Positions 25,776-33,398 of a stretch of DNA of 64,000 nucleotides are shown in pieces. The stretch comes from Sphingobium amiense. GTDB taxonomy: Bacteria; Pseudomonadota; Alphaproteobacteria; Sphingomonadales; Sphingomonadaceae. The stretch covers positions 3,932,001-3,996,000 of the forward strand of contig NZ_AP018664.1 of NCBI RefSeq assembly GCF_003967075.1, read 5' to 3'. Under the pieces are notes generated by a model that worked only from the letters and a program-made list of their open reading frames with translations, had not been told where the DNA came from and searched no databases. Position 1 is the first letter of the stretch. Every line of letters starts with the position of its first letter. Position numbers and translations under genes: made by a program.

Positions 25776-26885
25776 TCAGCAGCCCCGGCGGATGATGGGA
25801 AGGGTCAGGAGCACGGAAAAGCCCTTTCCCTCGCGCGGACCATAGACGATCCGCCCCTGATCGCCAAAGCGCGCGCCAAGCCGGTCGCGGACATTGGCAA
25901 GACCGATGCCGCTTCCCGCATCCCCTTCGCCGGGCGGGTTGTCGCCATCGTCGGACACTGCGATATGCATCAGGTCTCCATCCTCCCGGGCAGTGATGGT
26001 GATCGTGACCGGCGCCCTTGTTCGGGACACCCCATATTTGATGGCGTTTTCGACCAGCGGCTGAAGGATGAGGCCGGGCACGCAGGCGTTGAGCAGCGGG
26101 TCGGGGATGTCGACGATCGTGGTGAGCCGGTCGGGAAAACGCACCGCCTCGATATCCAGATACAGTTTCTGGAGATGCACTTCCTCTTCCAGCGGCACAT
26201 CGTCCAGCGGATCGCCGGTCAGGCTGGTGCGATAGAAGTTGGACAGCGACATGATCATCTTTTCCGCTTCGTCCGGCCTGTTGCGCATGACGAGCGTCGA
26301 AAGCGAGTTGAGCGTGTTGAACAGGAAATGCGGGTTCACCTGATAACGAAGCGAGCGTAGTTCGGCCTGCTGCGCGGCGCGTTCCAGCCTTGCGGCGCGG
26401 CGTTCGGTGCGGTGCGCCTCGCTGGCATAGGACAGGGCGAGATAGAGGCCCGCCCATGCGGCAAGGAAGAAGTAGCGGCTGATCGCATCTTCGACGATGC
26501 CGATGACGAAATAGGCGGCGTCTTCCATCTTTTCGCCTTCGCCGCCGGGAAAGATCGTCACGGGATCATAGACGTTGAAGATATAATAGTTGGCGACCGC
26601 CATGCAGAGCGCGAACGGGGCGGCGAGGGAAAAGGCAGCGACGATCCGGACGGCGAGCGGCTTCTCGTCGAAGCGGCGCAGGGTGAGATAAAGAACCCAT
26701 GTCACGATGATTCCGATGGTCGCAACCACCATCCGGCGCGCCGCCAGTTCCCATTGGGCGTCGAAGCCGATCACCGCCGCGCGCAGGCTGACGATGACGG
26801 TATAGAAGAACCAGAAGCCGAGAATGGAGTAAAGCGCGACCGCTGGCGCGACGCCCCGATCGCTGTCTTCGCGAAGATCGTTCAT
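25776..26885 (-). CDS. LytS/YehU-type sensor histidine kinase
   Basis: This 369-residue membrane kinase has about four hydrophobic helices in its first 165 residues and no obvious periplasmic domain, so it may sense within the membrane. The HisK_5 domain carries the phosphorylated histidine in YQVNPHFLFNTLNSL (about residue 185). The ATPase domain shows LILQPLVENAIKYG (about residue 275) and SGIGLANVRDRL (about residue 325). It is first in a two-gene unit with the LytTR regulator. Its start region faces the sigma-EcfG-type promoter of the opposite strand. Confidence 0.93.
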   Translation of the reverse strand: MNDLREDSDRGVAPAVALYSILGFWFFYTVIVSLRAAVIGFDAQWELAARRMVVATIGIIVTWVLYLTLRRFDEKPLAVRIVAAFSLAAPFALCMAVANYYIFNVYDPVTIFPGGEGEKMEDAAYFVIGIVEDAISRYFFLAAWAGLYLALSYASEAHRTERRAARLERAAQQAELRSLRYQVNPHFLFNTLNSLSTLVMRNRPDEAEKMIMSLSNFYRTSLTGDPLDDVPLEEEVHLQKLYLDIEAVRFPDRLTTIVDIPDPLLNACVPGLILQPLVENAIKYGVSRTRAPVTITITAREDGDLMHIAVSDDGDNPPGEGDAGSGIGLANVRDRLGARFGDQGRIVYGPREGKGFSVLLTLPIIRRGC

Positions 26886-26973
26886 CCTGCTCTTCTACCG
26901 CTCCATGCCCGTAAAGTCTGCATGTCTCACCGTTGCTGGTCGAAGGGCGGGCCACGTTGGTCGAAGCAGCAAA

Positions 26974-26999
26974 GGAACCGAGCCTCCCCGGTCGCCGTT
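26974..26999 (+). promoter_or_regulatory. Sigma-EcfG-type general stress promoter
   Basis: GGAAC (26974-26978) and CGTT (26996-26999) are separated by exactly 17 bases, which matches the alphaproteobacterial sigma-EcfG consensus GGAAC-N16-17-CGTT. The -10 element lies 36 bases before the start of the small acidic protein, a good distance for a short leader. Confidence 0.65.
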
Positions 27000-27035
27000 G
27001 ATACGGAAAGTGACCAGCCAGAGCGGAGAAGGATC

Positions 27036-27233
27036 ATGAGCGACACACCCGACATCCATGAAGAAACCGAGGCTCCCCGCAAGAGCGATGCGCAGGATCG
27101 CCCGCTCACCCATGAAGAAAAACTGGAGGAGGAACTGGAGGATTCGATGGACGCATCCGACCCGCCATCTTCAACCCACCCGGACGACCATGGAGACCCC
27201 GTTCCCTCCTCCGGCTTCAAAGAGGAGGGATGA
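27036..27233 (+). CDS. Small acidic protein with ASDPPS motif, unknown function
   Basis: This 65-residue, strongly acidic protein contains EEKLEEELEDSMDASDPPS at about residues 28-46. A similar acidic helix followed by (F)PASDPPS occurs in many small alphaproteobacterial proteins, often stress related. GGAGAAGGA at 27025-27033 is a good ribosome site. The upstream sigma-EcfG-type promoter suggests induction in stationary phase or stress. It is predicted to be largely disordered and soluble. Its function is unknown. Confidence 0.8.
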   Translation: MSDTPDIHEETEAPRKSDAQDRPLTHEEKLEEELEDSMDASDPPSSTHPDDHGDPVPSSGFKEEG

Positions 27234-27305
27234 CGGCACAGCCCATGCCGTGTTAGGCTCGTTCTGAGAAAAAACGTTCGCAAATCCGAGAGAGGAGCAG
27301 CTATC

Positions 27306-27560
27306 ATGCCGACTTCGTGTACCCCCGCCGTGGAACGGATCGCCAGGGTTCTTGCGGGGCGGCAGATCAGCCAGAATGGCGGCGGCAACGAAGCGCATGC
27401 GGCGGACGCAGTGGATGCTGCATGGCCCGACCATATCGACGACGCCTACGCCATCCTGCATACGCTCCGCGAGCCGGATGCCCGGATGGCGCAGGCAGGC
27501 GATGTGGCGGTGTGGCGTGCGATGATCGGCGCAGTGCTCGAACGGCCCGTGCGCGCCTGA
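27306..27560 (+). CDS. Small conserved-looking hypothetical protein
   Basis: This 84-residue protein begins with an amphipathic helix (VERIARVLAGRQIS) and contains WPDHIDDAYAILHTLREPDARMA, then VAVWRAMIGAVLE. The pattern is that of an all-helical small cytoplasmic protein. GAGAGGAGC lies upstream of the ATG at suitable distance. I recognise no named family. It follows the acidic stress-type gene on the same strand by 72 bases and may share its transcript. Confidence 0.7.
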   Translation: MPTSCTPAVERIARVLAGRQISQNGGGNEAHAADAVDAAWPDHIDDAYAILHTLREPDARMAQAGDVAVWRAMIGAVLERPVRA

Positions 27561-27760
27561 CCCATGATTGCTGGCGCTGGCGTTTTCGATCCAGCTTTCA
27601 CGGAAGCGCATCCAGCACCTCGTCGCAGTCATGAAATTTACATGTTGCGCCGCACAAATAAATCTGGTCCGATGCTGAACGGCGGTGGAACGGGCGCTTA
27701 AGCCTTCGGTAACCATGGTGGGCGCATGTTTCCATCGACGTGAAGTCGGAGGGCATGAAT

Positions 27761-28309
27761 ATGGGCACGAGTGCAAGACCGGCGGACGGGGCAGTCACCC
27801 TGGCGGAGTTGCGTGAATTCGCCAGCTTCCCGTCTGCGACGCAACGCTACATCAGACGATCGCTCGATATCGGCCTGCACCGCCGTGATGCGATGAAGCT
27901 GTGGTCGCGCGACATGGTCGAAGCCGCCTCGATCCGCGCACAGGCCCGCATCTACGGCCGGCTGGACGAGATCAAGATGCGGGTGCCCGACGACAGCGGC
28001 CTCGATCAGGTCGAACCCTTCATGGCACCGCTGGTGACGGTTTCTGCCTTCGATCTGGGGCAGGACCGGCTGGTGAGCTTTTCTGCCTACCGCTTCCTTT
28101 ACGAACGGCTGCTGGGCGCGGGCGCTCGTCCATGGCTACCCGGAGCCTTTTGTGCGGCGGCGAGCCTGCCGCATCTGCATCCCGACAAGCGGCGCGCGCT
28201 GCTCCAGTCGATCAGTGAAGCTGCCGCGACGGCGGCGGGTTGGTCGAACCGCGAACCGACCTTCTATCCCGAATGGGTCGAGAAGGTCGATCTGAGCAAG
28301 GCGAACTGA
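27761..28309 (+). CDS. Hypothetical protein, unknown function
   Basis: This 182-residue protein has no signal peptide or membrane helix and matches no family I recognise. It is Arg-rich in its first half (TQRYIRRSLDIGLHRRDAMKLWSRDMVEAA) and has an aromatic C-terminus (REPTFYPEWVEKV). ATG 27761 is chosen because GGAGGG at 27748-27753 lies 7 bases upstream; ATG 27755 would be too close. The 200 bases before it are gene-free and A/T-rich around 27635-27665. It ends at a strong bidirectional terminator. Confidence 0.65.
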   Translation: MGTSARPADGAVTLAELREFASFPSATQRYIRRSLDIGLHRRDAMKLWSRDMVEAASIRAQARIYGRLDEIKMRVPDDSGLDQVEPFMAPLVTVSAFDLGQDRLVSFSAYRFLYERLLGAGARPWLPGAFCAAASLPHLHPDKRRALLQSISEAAATAAGWSNREPTFYPEWVEKVDLSKAN

Positions 28310-28328
28310 CCTTCAGCGAAGTGATGAT

Positions 28329-28372
28329 AAAGGAAGGCCGCGCGAAGTGGGGGCTTCGCGCGGCCTTCCTTT
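28329..28372. terminator. Bidirectional intrinsic terminator
   Basis: A perfect 19-bp stem (28329-28347 with 28354-28372) surrounds the loop TGGGGG. The outer stem is AAAGG/CCTTT, so a T-rich end is present on both strands. It lies between the convergent hypothetical gene (stop 28309) and the esterase gene (stop at 28375) and should stop both transcripts. Confidence 0.9.
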
Positions 28373-28374
28373 GT

Positions 28375-29334
28375 TCAGCTCTTGGGCTTGAACATGCCGT
28401 GCATGTCGAGCCAGCGGACGAAGGCATCGAACCAGCCTGTGCTGGTCGTCGTCTTGGGATACATGCCGAAGCCGTGGCCGCCTTGCTCGTAGAGATGGAA
28501 CTCCACAGGCCGCTTGGCCGCACGCCAGTCGTCGATCAGCTTGAAATCCCGATTGCCGAACAGCGGATCGTCCGCCGCGATGGCGGCGAACATCGGCGGA
28601 GCGTCCTGCGGGATCGTCATGTTGCCGAGCGGGCCGTAGATATTACCGATGAATGCCGGCTTCGCATCGGTCGACAGCGTCGTCGCCATGGTCAGCATCG
28701 CTCCGGCCGAAAAGCCGATCATGCCGATGCGGTCAGGATCGACATGCCATTGTGCAGCCCGGTTGCGGATAAGCCTGAACGCGGCAGCCGCGTCGGCGAG
28801 TTGCGGAGCGAGGTCGTTGGCAGCGGCATTGGCTGCGGGCAGAGGCGACCGCGCAGCGCCTGAAAACATCTCCTGCATCGACTTTTCAAAGGCCGGCATG
28901 TCGGCGGGCGTCTGGCGCAGCCGGTATTTGATGACGAAGGCCGCAATGCCTTTTGCCGCCAGCCCCTTCGCCACGTCATAGCCCTCATTGTCCATCGACA
29001 GCGTGCGGAAGCCGCCGCCCGGCGCGACGATGATCGCCGCGCCCGACGCTTTAGCCGGATCGGGAAGGAAGGGCGTGAGTGTCGCAACGGTCACGTTCCG
29101 CGCGAAGCGGCTGCCATATTGGCGGTGCCAGCTTTCTTTTGCCGCCGCGCCGGGCAGCGGTCCCGTGCCCAGTTCGATCGCGTCGGGCTGCGCCGGAATG
29201 GCGATCGGTGTCATCCTGTCATTGTCGGCCTGCGCATGGCCCAGCGAAGGGACGAGAAACGCGCAGGCGGCGAGGCTGAACGCCATGCGCCGGGTGAGCG
29301 GCCAGCGTTGCGGGGCGGGATCGGCAGCCATCAT
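28375..29334 (-). CDS. Exported alpha/beta hydrolase, probable acetyl(xylan) esterase
   Basis: This 319-residue esterase has a twin-arginine-like signal (LTRRMAFSLAA, cleavage near GHAQ at about residue 35). The fold motifs are an oxyanion loop APGGGF (about 103), the nucleophile in GFSAGA (about residue 208), an acid near ADDPLFGN and the histidine in GGHGFG (about residue 290). This matches the bacterial carbohydrate-esterase-like hydrolases found in xylan loci. It is downstream of the GH3 gene with 17 bases between, so both are probably co-transcribed. It would remove acetyl groups from xylo-oligosaccharides in the periplasm. Exact ester preference is inferred from context. Confidence 0.85.
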   Translation of the reverse strand: MMAADPAPQRWPLTRRMAFSLAACAFLVPSLGHAQADNDRMTPIAIPAQPDAIELGTGPLPGAAAKESWHRQYGSRFARNVTVATLTPFLPDPAKASGAAIIVAPGGGFRTLSMDNEGYDVAKGLAAKGIAAFVIKYRLRQTPADMPAFEKSMQEMFSGAARSPLPAANAAANDLAPQLADAAAAFRLIRNRAAQWHVDPDRIGMIGFSAGAMLTMATTLSTDAKPAFIGNIYGPLGNMTIPQDAPPMFAAIAADDPLFGNRDFKLIDDWRAAKRPVEFHLYEQGGHGFGMYPKTTTSTGWFDAFVRWLDMHGMFKPKS

Positions 29335-29351
29335 TTATCCATCTCCATCTG

Positions 29352-31991
29352 TTATCGGGGCAGAGTGACTTTCTTGCTGATGATGAGCGGCGCCTGCTGC
29401 ACCGGCGCGTCGCCGCCGGGCTGGCCGCTGCCGACGCTGAGCGTGTAGGCGCCGGGAAGGAGCGCCCGCTCTCCGGCCATGGTGACAAAACTGAGATCGC
29501 GGGGGGACAGGGTGAATAGCAGGTCACGGCTTTCGCCGGGTTTCAGCGACACGCGCTGGAACCCCCGCAGCGCGATCTTCGGCGCGCCGTCGAAGCGCGG
29601 CGGCGTAATATAGAGCTGTGCCACATCGTCGCCCGCGCGCACGCCGCTGTTGGTGATGCGGGTGCGCACGGTGATGCCGTTTTCCGTAGAACCGCCGACA
29701 GGCTCGACGACCGGCGCGGAGTAGGTGAAGCGCGTATAGCTGAGGCCATCGCCGAACCGGTAGACGGGCGCGCCCGCAAAATAGCGATAGGTGCGGCCCT
29801 TCATGCCATAGTCGGCGAAGGGCGGCAGATCGGCGACGCTCCTGTAGAAGGTCAGCGGCAGTCGTCCGCCCGGATCGGTCTTGCCCGACAGTATATTGCC
29901 GACAGCCCGTCCGCCCGACTGACCCGGATACCACGCCTCCAATATGGCCGAAGCATTGTCCTTCGCCCAGCTCAGGTCGATGGCGCTGCCGTTCATGGCC
30001 ACCACGACCAGCGGTTTACCGGTCGCTTTCGCCTTCTCAAGGAAAGCGCGCTGATCGGCGGGAAGGTCCAGCGTGGTCCTGTCGCCACCGTCGAATCCTT
30101 CGATCTTGACCGGCATTTCCTCGCCTTCGAGGTCGGATGTCAGGCCGACCACGGCGACGATCACATCGGCATCCCTTGCGCCCGCAGCCAGATCGCGGTC
30201 CAGATCGTCCGTCACGCGCTTCCAGAAAATCGCCGGGGCCGCCGATACGCCGCTTTCGCCCTGAAGACGGATCGCGTAGCGCTCGCCCTTGGTCATGCGC
30301 ACATCGGTGAGCTTCAGCGGCTCTGCCCAGCGGGAATAGTCGGCGGCCGAAACCACCGGCCTGCCATTCAGCGACACCTCGCCCTTCACGCCGGTCAGGG
30401 CGAGGCGGTAAAGGCCGGCCTCAGGTGCAACGAGATAGCCGGTCCAGACGACCTTGTGATCGGTGGCCACCTGCCTGAATTCTGCGGCCCGCGAGACAAG
30501 GCTTTCCTCCGTCCGCACGAGGGCTGGCTTGGCCTGATACCGATCCTTCCCCGTCGCATTATAATATTCGGCGCGCAGGCCCGGCTTGCCTTCCGGCGTT
30601 CGCAGGGCCGTGCCGGGCACGGGATCGCCATCGGTAATCGAGGGGCTGAACGGGATCAGCGTCACCGCAGCGCCGGGCATCGCCTGCTGGAGTCCCTCTG
30701 CAACCGAAATGGGCGGCGCGCTCCGGGAGGAACTGTAATTGCCGCGCAGCACGCGCGTTGCGTCGGCCAGCGGGCCAGCGAGCGCGATCCTGGTTCCCGG
30801 TTTGAGGGGCAAAATTCCGTCATTCTTGAGCAGGACGAGGCTTTTTTCGGCCGTTTCCAGCGCCAGCGCCTGATGCTGCGGCGTGCCGATCGTTTCCACG
30901 GGGGTGGTATTGGGTTTGCGTGCGGAAAGGCCGGGCAGGTCGCCGTTGCGAAGGCGCGCGGAAAAGAGCCGGACGAGGGCGGTGTCGATGTCGGCAACGC
31001 TGATATGTCCCTTGGACAGCGACTCCTTGTATCGGTCGCCCAGCCCCTGTTTGCCGCCGGTCGCTGCATTGTTGCATTCGCTGTCTACGCCCCGCCGCAG
31101 CGCGACGGCCACGCCCGTGGCGGCGTCGGGCGCATATTTGTGATGGTCGTATATGTCCACCACGGCGTCGCAGTCGGACACGACATAGCCTCTGAAGCCC
31201 CACGCATCGCGCAAATAGTCGTTGAGCAGCATCGGACTGCCGCAGGCCGGTTCGCCATCGACGCGGTTATAGGCGCACATGATAGACCCGGCCTTGCCCT
31301 CGACGATCGCGGCGCGGAAGGCGGGGAGGTAGGTGTCCTCCAGATCGTGCAGGCTAGGGAAGATGTTGTCGGTGTGGCGGCTCGGCTCTGGCCCGGAATG
31401 CACAGCATAATGTTTGGGGGTGGCGACGACATCGGGAAGGTCGGGATTGTCGCCCTGCATGCCGGTGATGAAGGCCACGCCGATCCGGGCGGTCAGGAAC
31501 GGGTCTTCGCCGTAGGTTTCCTGCCCGCGACCCCAGCGCGGGTCGCGGAAGATATTGATGTTGGGGGACCATGTGTCGAGCCCCGTGCCGATCCGTCCGA
31601 GATGTCCGGTCCTGCGGCCCAGCGTGTGCAGCGCCTGAACTTCGGTGCTGATGACGGTGGCGACCTGCTTCACCAGCGGCGCGTCGAACGTGGCGGCGAG
31701 GCCGATCGGTTCCGGGAAATTCGTGGTCGGCACCGCGCCGATCGCGCCATGGAGCGATTCCGTCCACCAGTTGTAGGCAGGGATATTGAGACGCTGAATG
31801 GCGGGGGCGGTGTTGAGGAGCTGTTCGACCTTTTCGTCGAGCGTCAACTGGCTGACGATGGAACGGGCCTTTGCGTCCGCCTGTGACCAAACGTCGCCGG
31901 CAGGCGACGCGCTTGCCTGCGCATGAGCAAGGGCGGAGGTTGACAGGCACAGCATCGCGCCGGCCGCGCGCAACAGGAAAGCGGTTTTCAA
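29352..31991 (-). CDS. GH3 beta-xylosidase/beta-glucosidase with PA14 insert
   Basis: This 879-residue exported enzyme should release terminal beta-linked xylose or glucose. A signal peptide ends near AHAQ (residue 25). The GH3 N-terminal barrel carries the nucleophile Asp273 in YVVSDCDA. The second domain is interrupted by a PA14 module at about residues 470-592 (GLRAEYYN to VTDDL), then LEGEEMPVKIEG, where the acid/base glutamate is expected, and a C-terminal fibronectin-III-like domain (about 770-879). The start is TTG at 31989-31991, backed by AGGGGAGA about 7 bases upstream; the next ATG would cut into the signal peptide. PA14 inserts shape substrate choice in this family. A minus-strand terminator lies just upstream. 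Confidence 0.93.
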   Translation of the reverse strand: MKTAFLLRAAGAMLCLSTSALAHAQASASPAGDVWSQADAKARSIVSQLTLDEKVEQLLNTAPAIQRLNIPAYNWWTESLHGAIGAVPTTNFPEPIGLAATFDAPLVKQVATVISTEVQALHTLGRRTGHLGRIGTGLDTWSPNINIFRDPRWGRGQETYGEDPFLTARIGVAFITGMQGDNPDLPDVVATPKHYAVHSGPEPSRHTDNIFPSLHDLEDTYLPAFRAAIVEGKAGSIMCAYNRVDGEPACGSPMLLNDYLRDAWGFRGYVVSDCDAVVDIYDHHKYAPDAATGVAVALRRGVDSECNNAATGGKQGLGDRYKESLSKGHISVADIDTALVRLFSARLRNGDLPGLSARKPNTTPVETIGTPQHQALALETAEKSLVLLKNDGILPLKPGTRIALAGPLADATRVLRGNYSSSRSAPPISVAEGLQQAMPGAAVTLIPFSPSITDGDPVPGTALRTPEGKPGLRAEYYNATGKDRYQAKPALVRTEESLVSRAAEFRQVATDHKVVWTGYLVAPEAGLYRLALTGVKGEVSLNGRPVVSAADYSRWAEPLKLTDVRMTKGERYAIRLQGESGVSAAPAIFWKRVTDDLDRDLAAGARDADVIVAVVGLTSDLEGEEMPVKIEGFDGGDRTTLDLPADQRAFLEKAKATGKPLVVVAMNGSAIDLSWAKDNASAILEAWYPGQSGGRAVGNILSGKTDPGGRLPLTFYRSVADLPPFADYGMKGRTYRYFAGAPVYRFGDGLSYTRFTYSAPVVEPVGGSTENGITVRTRITNSGVRAGDDVAQLYITPPRFDGAPKIALRGFQRVSLKPGESRDLLFTLSPRDLSFVTMAGERALLPGAYTLSVGSGQPGGDAPVQQAPLIISKKVTLPR

Positions 31992-32065
31992 AGTCTGTCT
32001 CCCCTTCTGGTCAGGCGCCGTTGTCCGGCGTCATCCTGTCGAGCCGCATGGGCGCCGTGGCTGCG

Positions 32066-32103
32066 AAAAAAAATGGCGCGGGGGAGGGCACTTCCCCCGC
32101 GCC
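32066..32103 (-). terminator. Intrinsic terminator on the minus strand between GH43 and GH3
   Basis: Arms 32075-32085 and 32093-32103 form an 11-bp GC-rich stem with a 7-base loop. On the minus strand it is followed by ATTTTTTTT (eight A residues at 32066-32073 on the plus strand). It lies 8 bases after the GH43 stop, so GH3 needs its own promoter or read-through. Confidence 0.88.
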
Positions 32104-32111
32104 GGGCGCGC

Positions 32112-33248
32112 TCACCTGGGCGCGCCGTCCTTCGTGCCATGGGCGACGAAAGGATTGATGGTCCTGATGGTCCCATCCGGATTATATTGCAACTCCGTCA
32201 CTTTCACGTTGCGCAGGCGCGTCTGGCCTGAAAGCTGGCTGTCGGCATAGAAAAGCCACCATTTGCCGCCCCATTCGACAATGGAATGGTGCGTCGTCCA
32301 GCCTTCCACCGGTTCAAGGATCCGGCCTTTGTAAGTAAAGGGGCCATAGGGGCTGTCGCCTATGCCATAGGCCAGATAATGTGTGTCGCCAGTCGAATAG
32401 CTGAAATAATATTTGCCCTTATATTTGTGCATCCATGACGCCTCGAAGAAGCGGCGGTCATGGTCGCCGCCCAACAGGGGCTTGCCCTTGTCATCGACGA
32501 TCCGGATTTCACGCGGTGTCTCGTCAAATTCGAGCATGTCGGCGCTCATCTTCGCGACGCGGGGCGAAAGGGCGGGCTTGTCGTCCTGCCCCAGATCGGT
32601 TTTCGAGCCGTTGGGATCATATTTGCCGCTGACGTTACGCTGGAGCTGGCCGCCCCAGATCCCGCCGAAATACATGTAGCTCTGCCCATCGTCGTCCGTG
32701 AAGACGGCGGGGTCGATGGAAAAGCTGCCCTTGATCGGCTGCGGCTGTGCCTTGAACGGACCCATCGGGTTCTTCGACGTAGCGACCCCGATGCGGAAAG
32801 CGCCTTCCTTGTCCTTGGCCGGGAAGTAGAGATAATAGGTGTCGCCCTTCTTCGCGGCGTCGGGCGCCCACATCTGTTTGTCGGCCCAGGGCACATCCTT
32901 GACGTCGAGCGCGACCGGACCGACCGTGACCGGTCCGCCGATCTTGTCCATGCTCAGCACATGGTAATCACGCATCTCGAAATGCCCGCCGAGGTCATCT
33001 TCCGGCGTGGGTCCGTCGATGTCGTGGCTGGGATAGACGTAAATCTTCCCATTCCAGACATGGGCGGAAGGATCTGCCGTATAGATGTCCTTCACCAGCG
33101 GCTGGGAGAGATAGTCCGATGCGGGACGACGGCTCGCACCGGCCTGCGGGGCGGTCTGGTTGTTGGTCGGCTGATCGGATTGCTGGCAACCGGCAAGAAG
33201 GGCGACGGCGAGCGGCAGGGCGCAGAGGGCGCGCGAAATCTGGGGCAT
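32112..33248 (-). CDS. GH43 family lipoprotein (beta-xylosidase/arabinofuranosidase)
   Basis: This 378-residue five-bladed beta-propeller hydrolase has a lipoprotein signal with lipobox LLAGC (Cys about residue 20), so it is membrane-anchored. The three GH43 acidic residues are the base in YTADPSAHVW (about 58), the pKa modulator in IDPAVFTDDDG (about 178) and the acid in FFEASWMHKY (about 265). It lacks a large C-terminal domain. The ATG at 33246-33248 has GAGG about 6 bases upstream; longer frames lack the signal. An operator-like site lies 27 bases upstream, and the GH9 gene is divergent. GH43 enzymes remove xylose or arabinose from hemicellulose fragments; which of the two cannot be told here. 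Confidence 0.9.
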   Translation of the reverse strand: MPQISRALCALPLAVALLAGCQQSDQPTNNQTAPQAGASRRPASDYLSQPLVKDIYTADPSAHVWNGKIYVYPSHDIDGPTPEDDLGGHFEMRDYHVLSMDKIGGPVTVGPVALDVKDVPWADKQMWAPDAAKKGDTYYLYFPAKDKEGAFRIGVATSKNPMGPFKAQPQPIKGSFSIDPAVFTDDDGQSYMYFGGIWGGQLQRNVSGKYDPNGSKTDLGQDDKPALSPRVAKMSADMLEFDETPREIRIVDDKGKPLLGGDHDRRFFEASWMHKYKGKYYFSYSTGDTHYLAYGIGDSPYGPFTYKGRILEPVEGWTTHHSIVEWGGKWWLFYADSQLSGQTRLRNVKVTELQYNPDGTIRTINPFVAHGTKDGAPR

Positions 33249-33275
33249 GAGATCCTCTCTTCTTTTGCCTGATTT

Positions 33276-33289
33276 GGATAGCGCTATCA
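33276..33289. promoter_or_regulatory. LacI-type operator, GH43 lipoprotein side
   Basis: GGATAGCGCTATCA matches TGNTANCGNTANCA at all but the first defined base. The core GATAGCGCTATC is a perfect 12-bp palindrome. It lies 27 bases before the GH43 start. Confidence 0.75.
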
Positions 33290-33373
33290 TAAGGGGATGG
33301 CAATCGTCGTCAGCAAATTTGTCTGGCGACATCTACCTTTTGTCATTGCGGCGCGAACTTCGATTCTCCAGTA

Positions 33374-33387
33374 TGGTAGCGCAAACA
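33374..33387. promoter_or_regulatory. LacI-type operator, GH9 side
   Basis: TGGTAGCGCAAACA matches TGNTANCGNTANCA with one mismatch at position 10. It abuts the ribosome site and ends 11 bases before the GH9 ATG. With the site at 33276 it brackets the divergent promoter region, start-to-start 98 bp. Confidence 0.65.
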
Positions 33388-33398
33388 AAGGAGAGGAT

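Noticed and set aside
27687..27710. Second sigma-EcfG-like promoter before the gene at 27761
   Set aside because: GGAAC is present, but the spacing is 15 and the -10 reads CGGT, so it misses the consensus twice.
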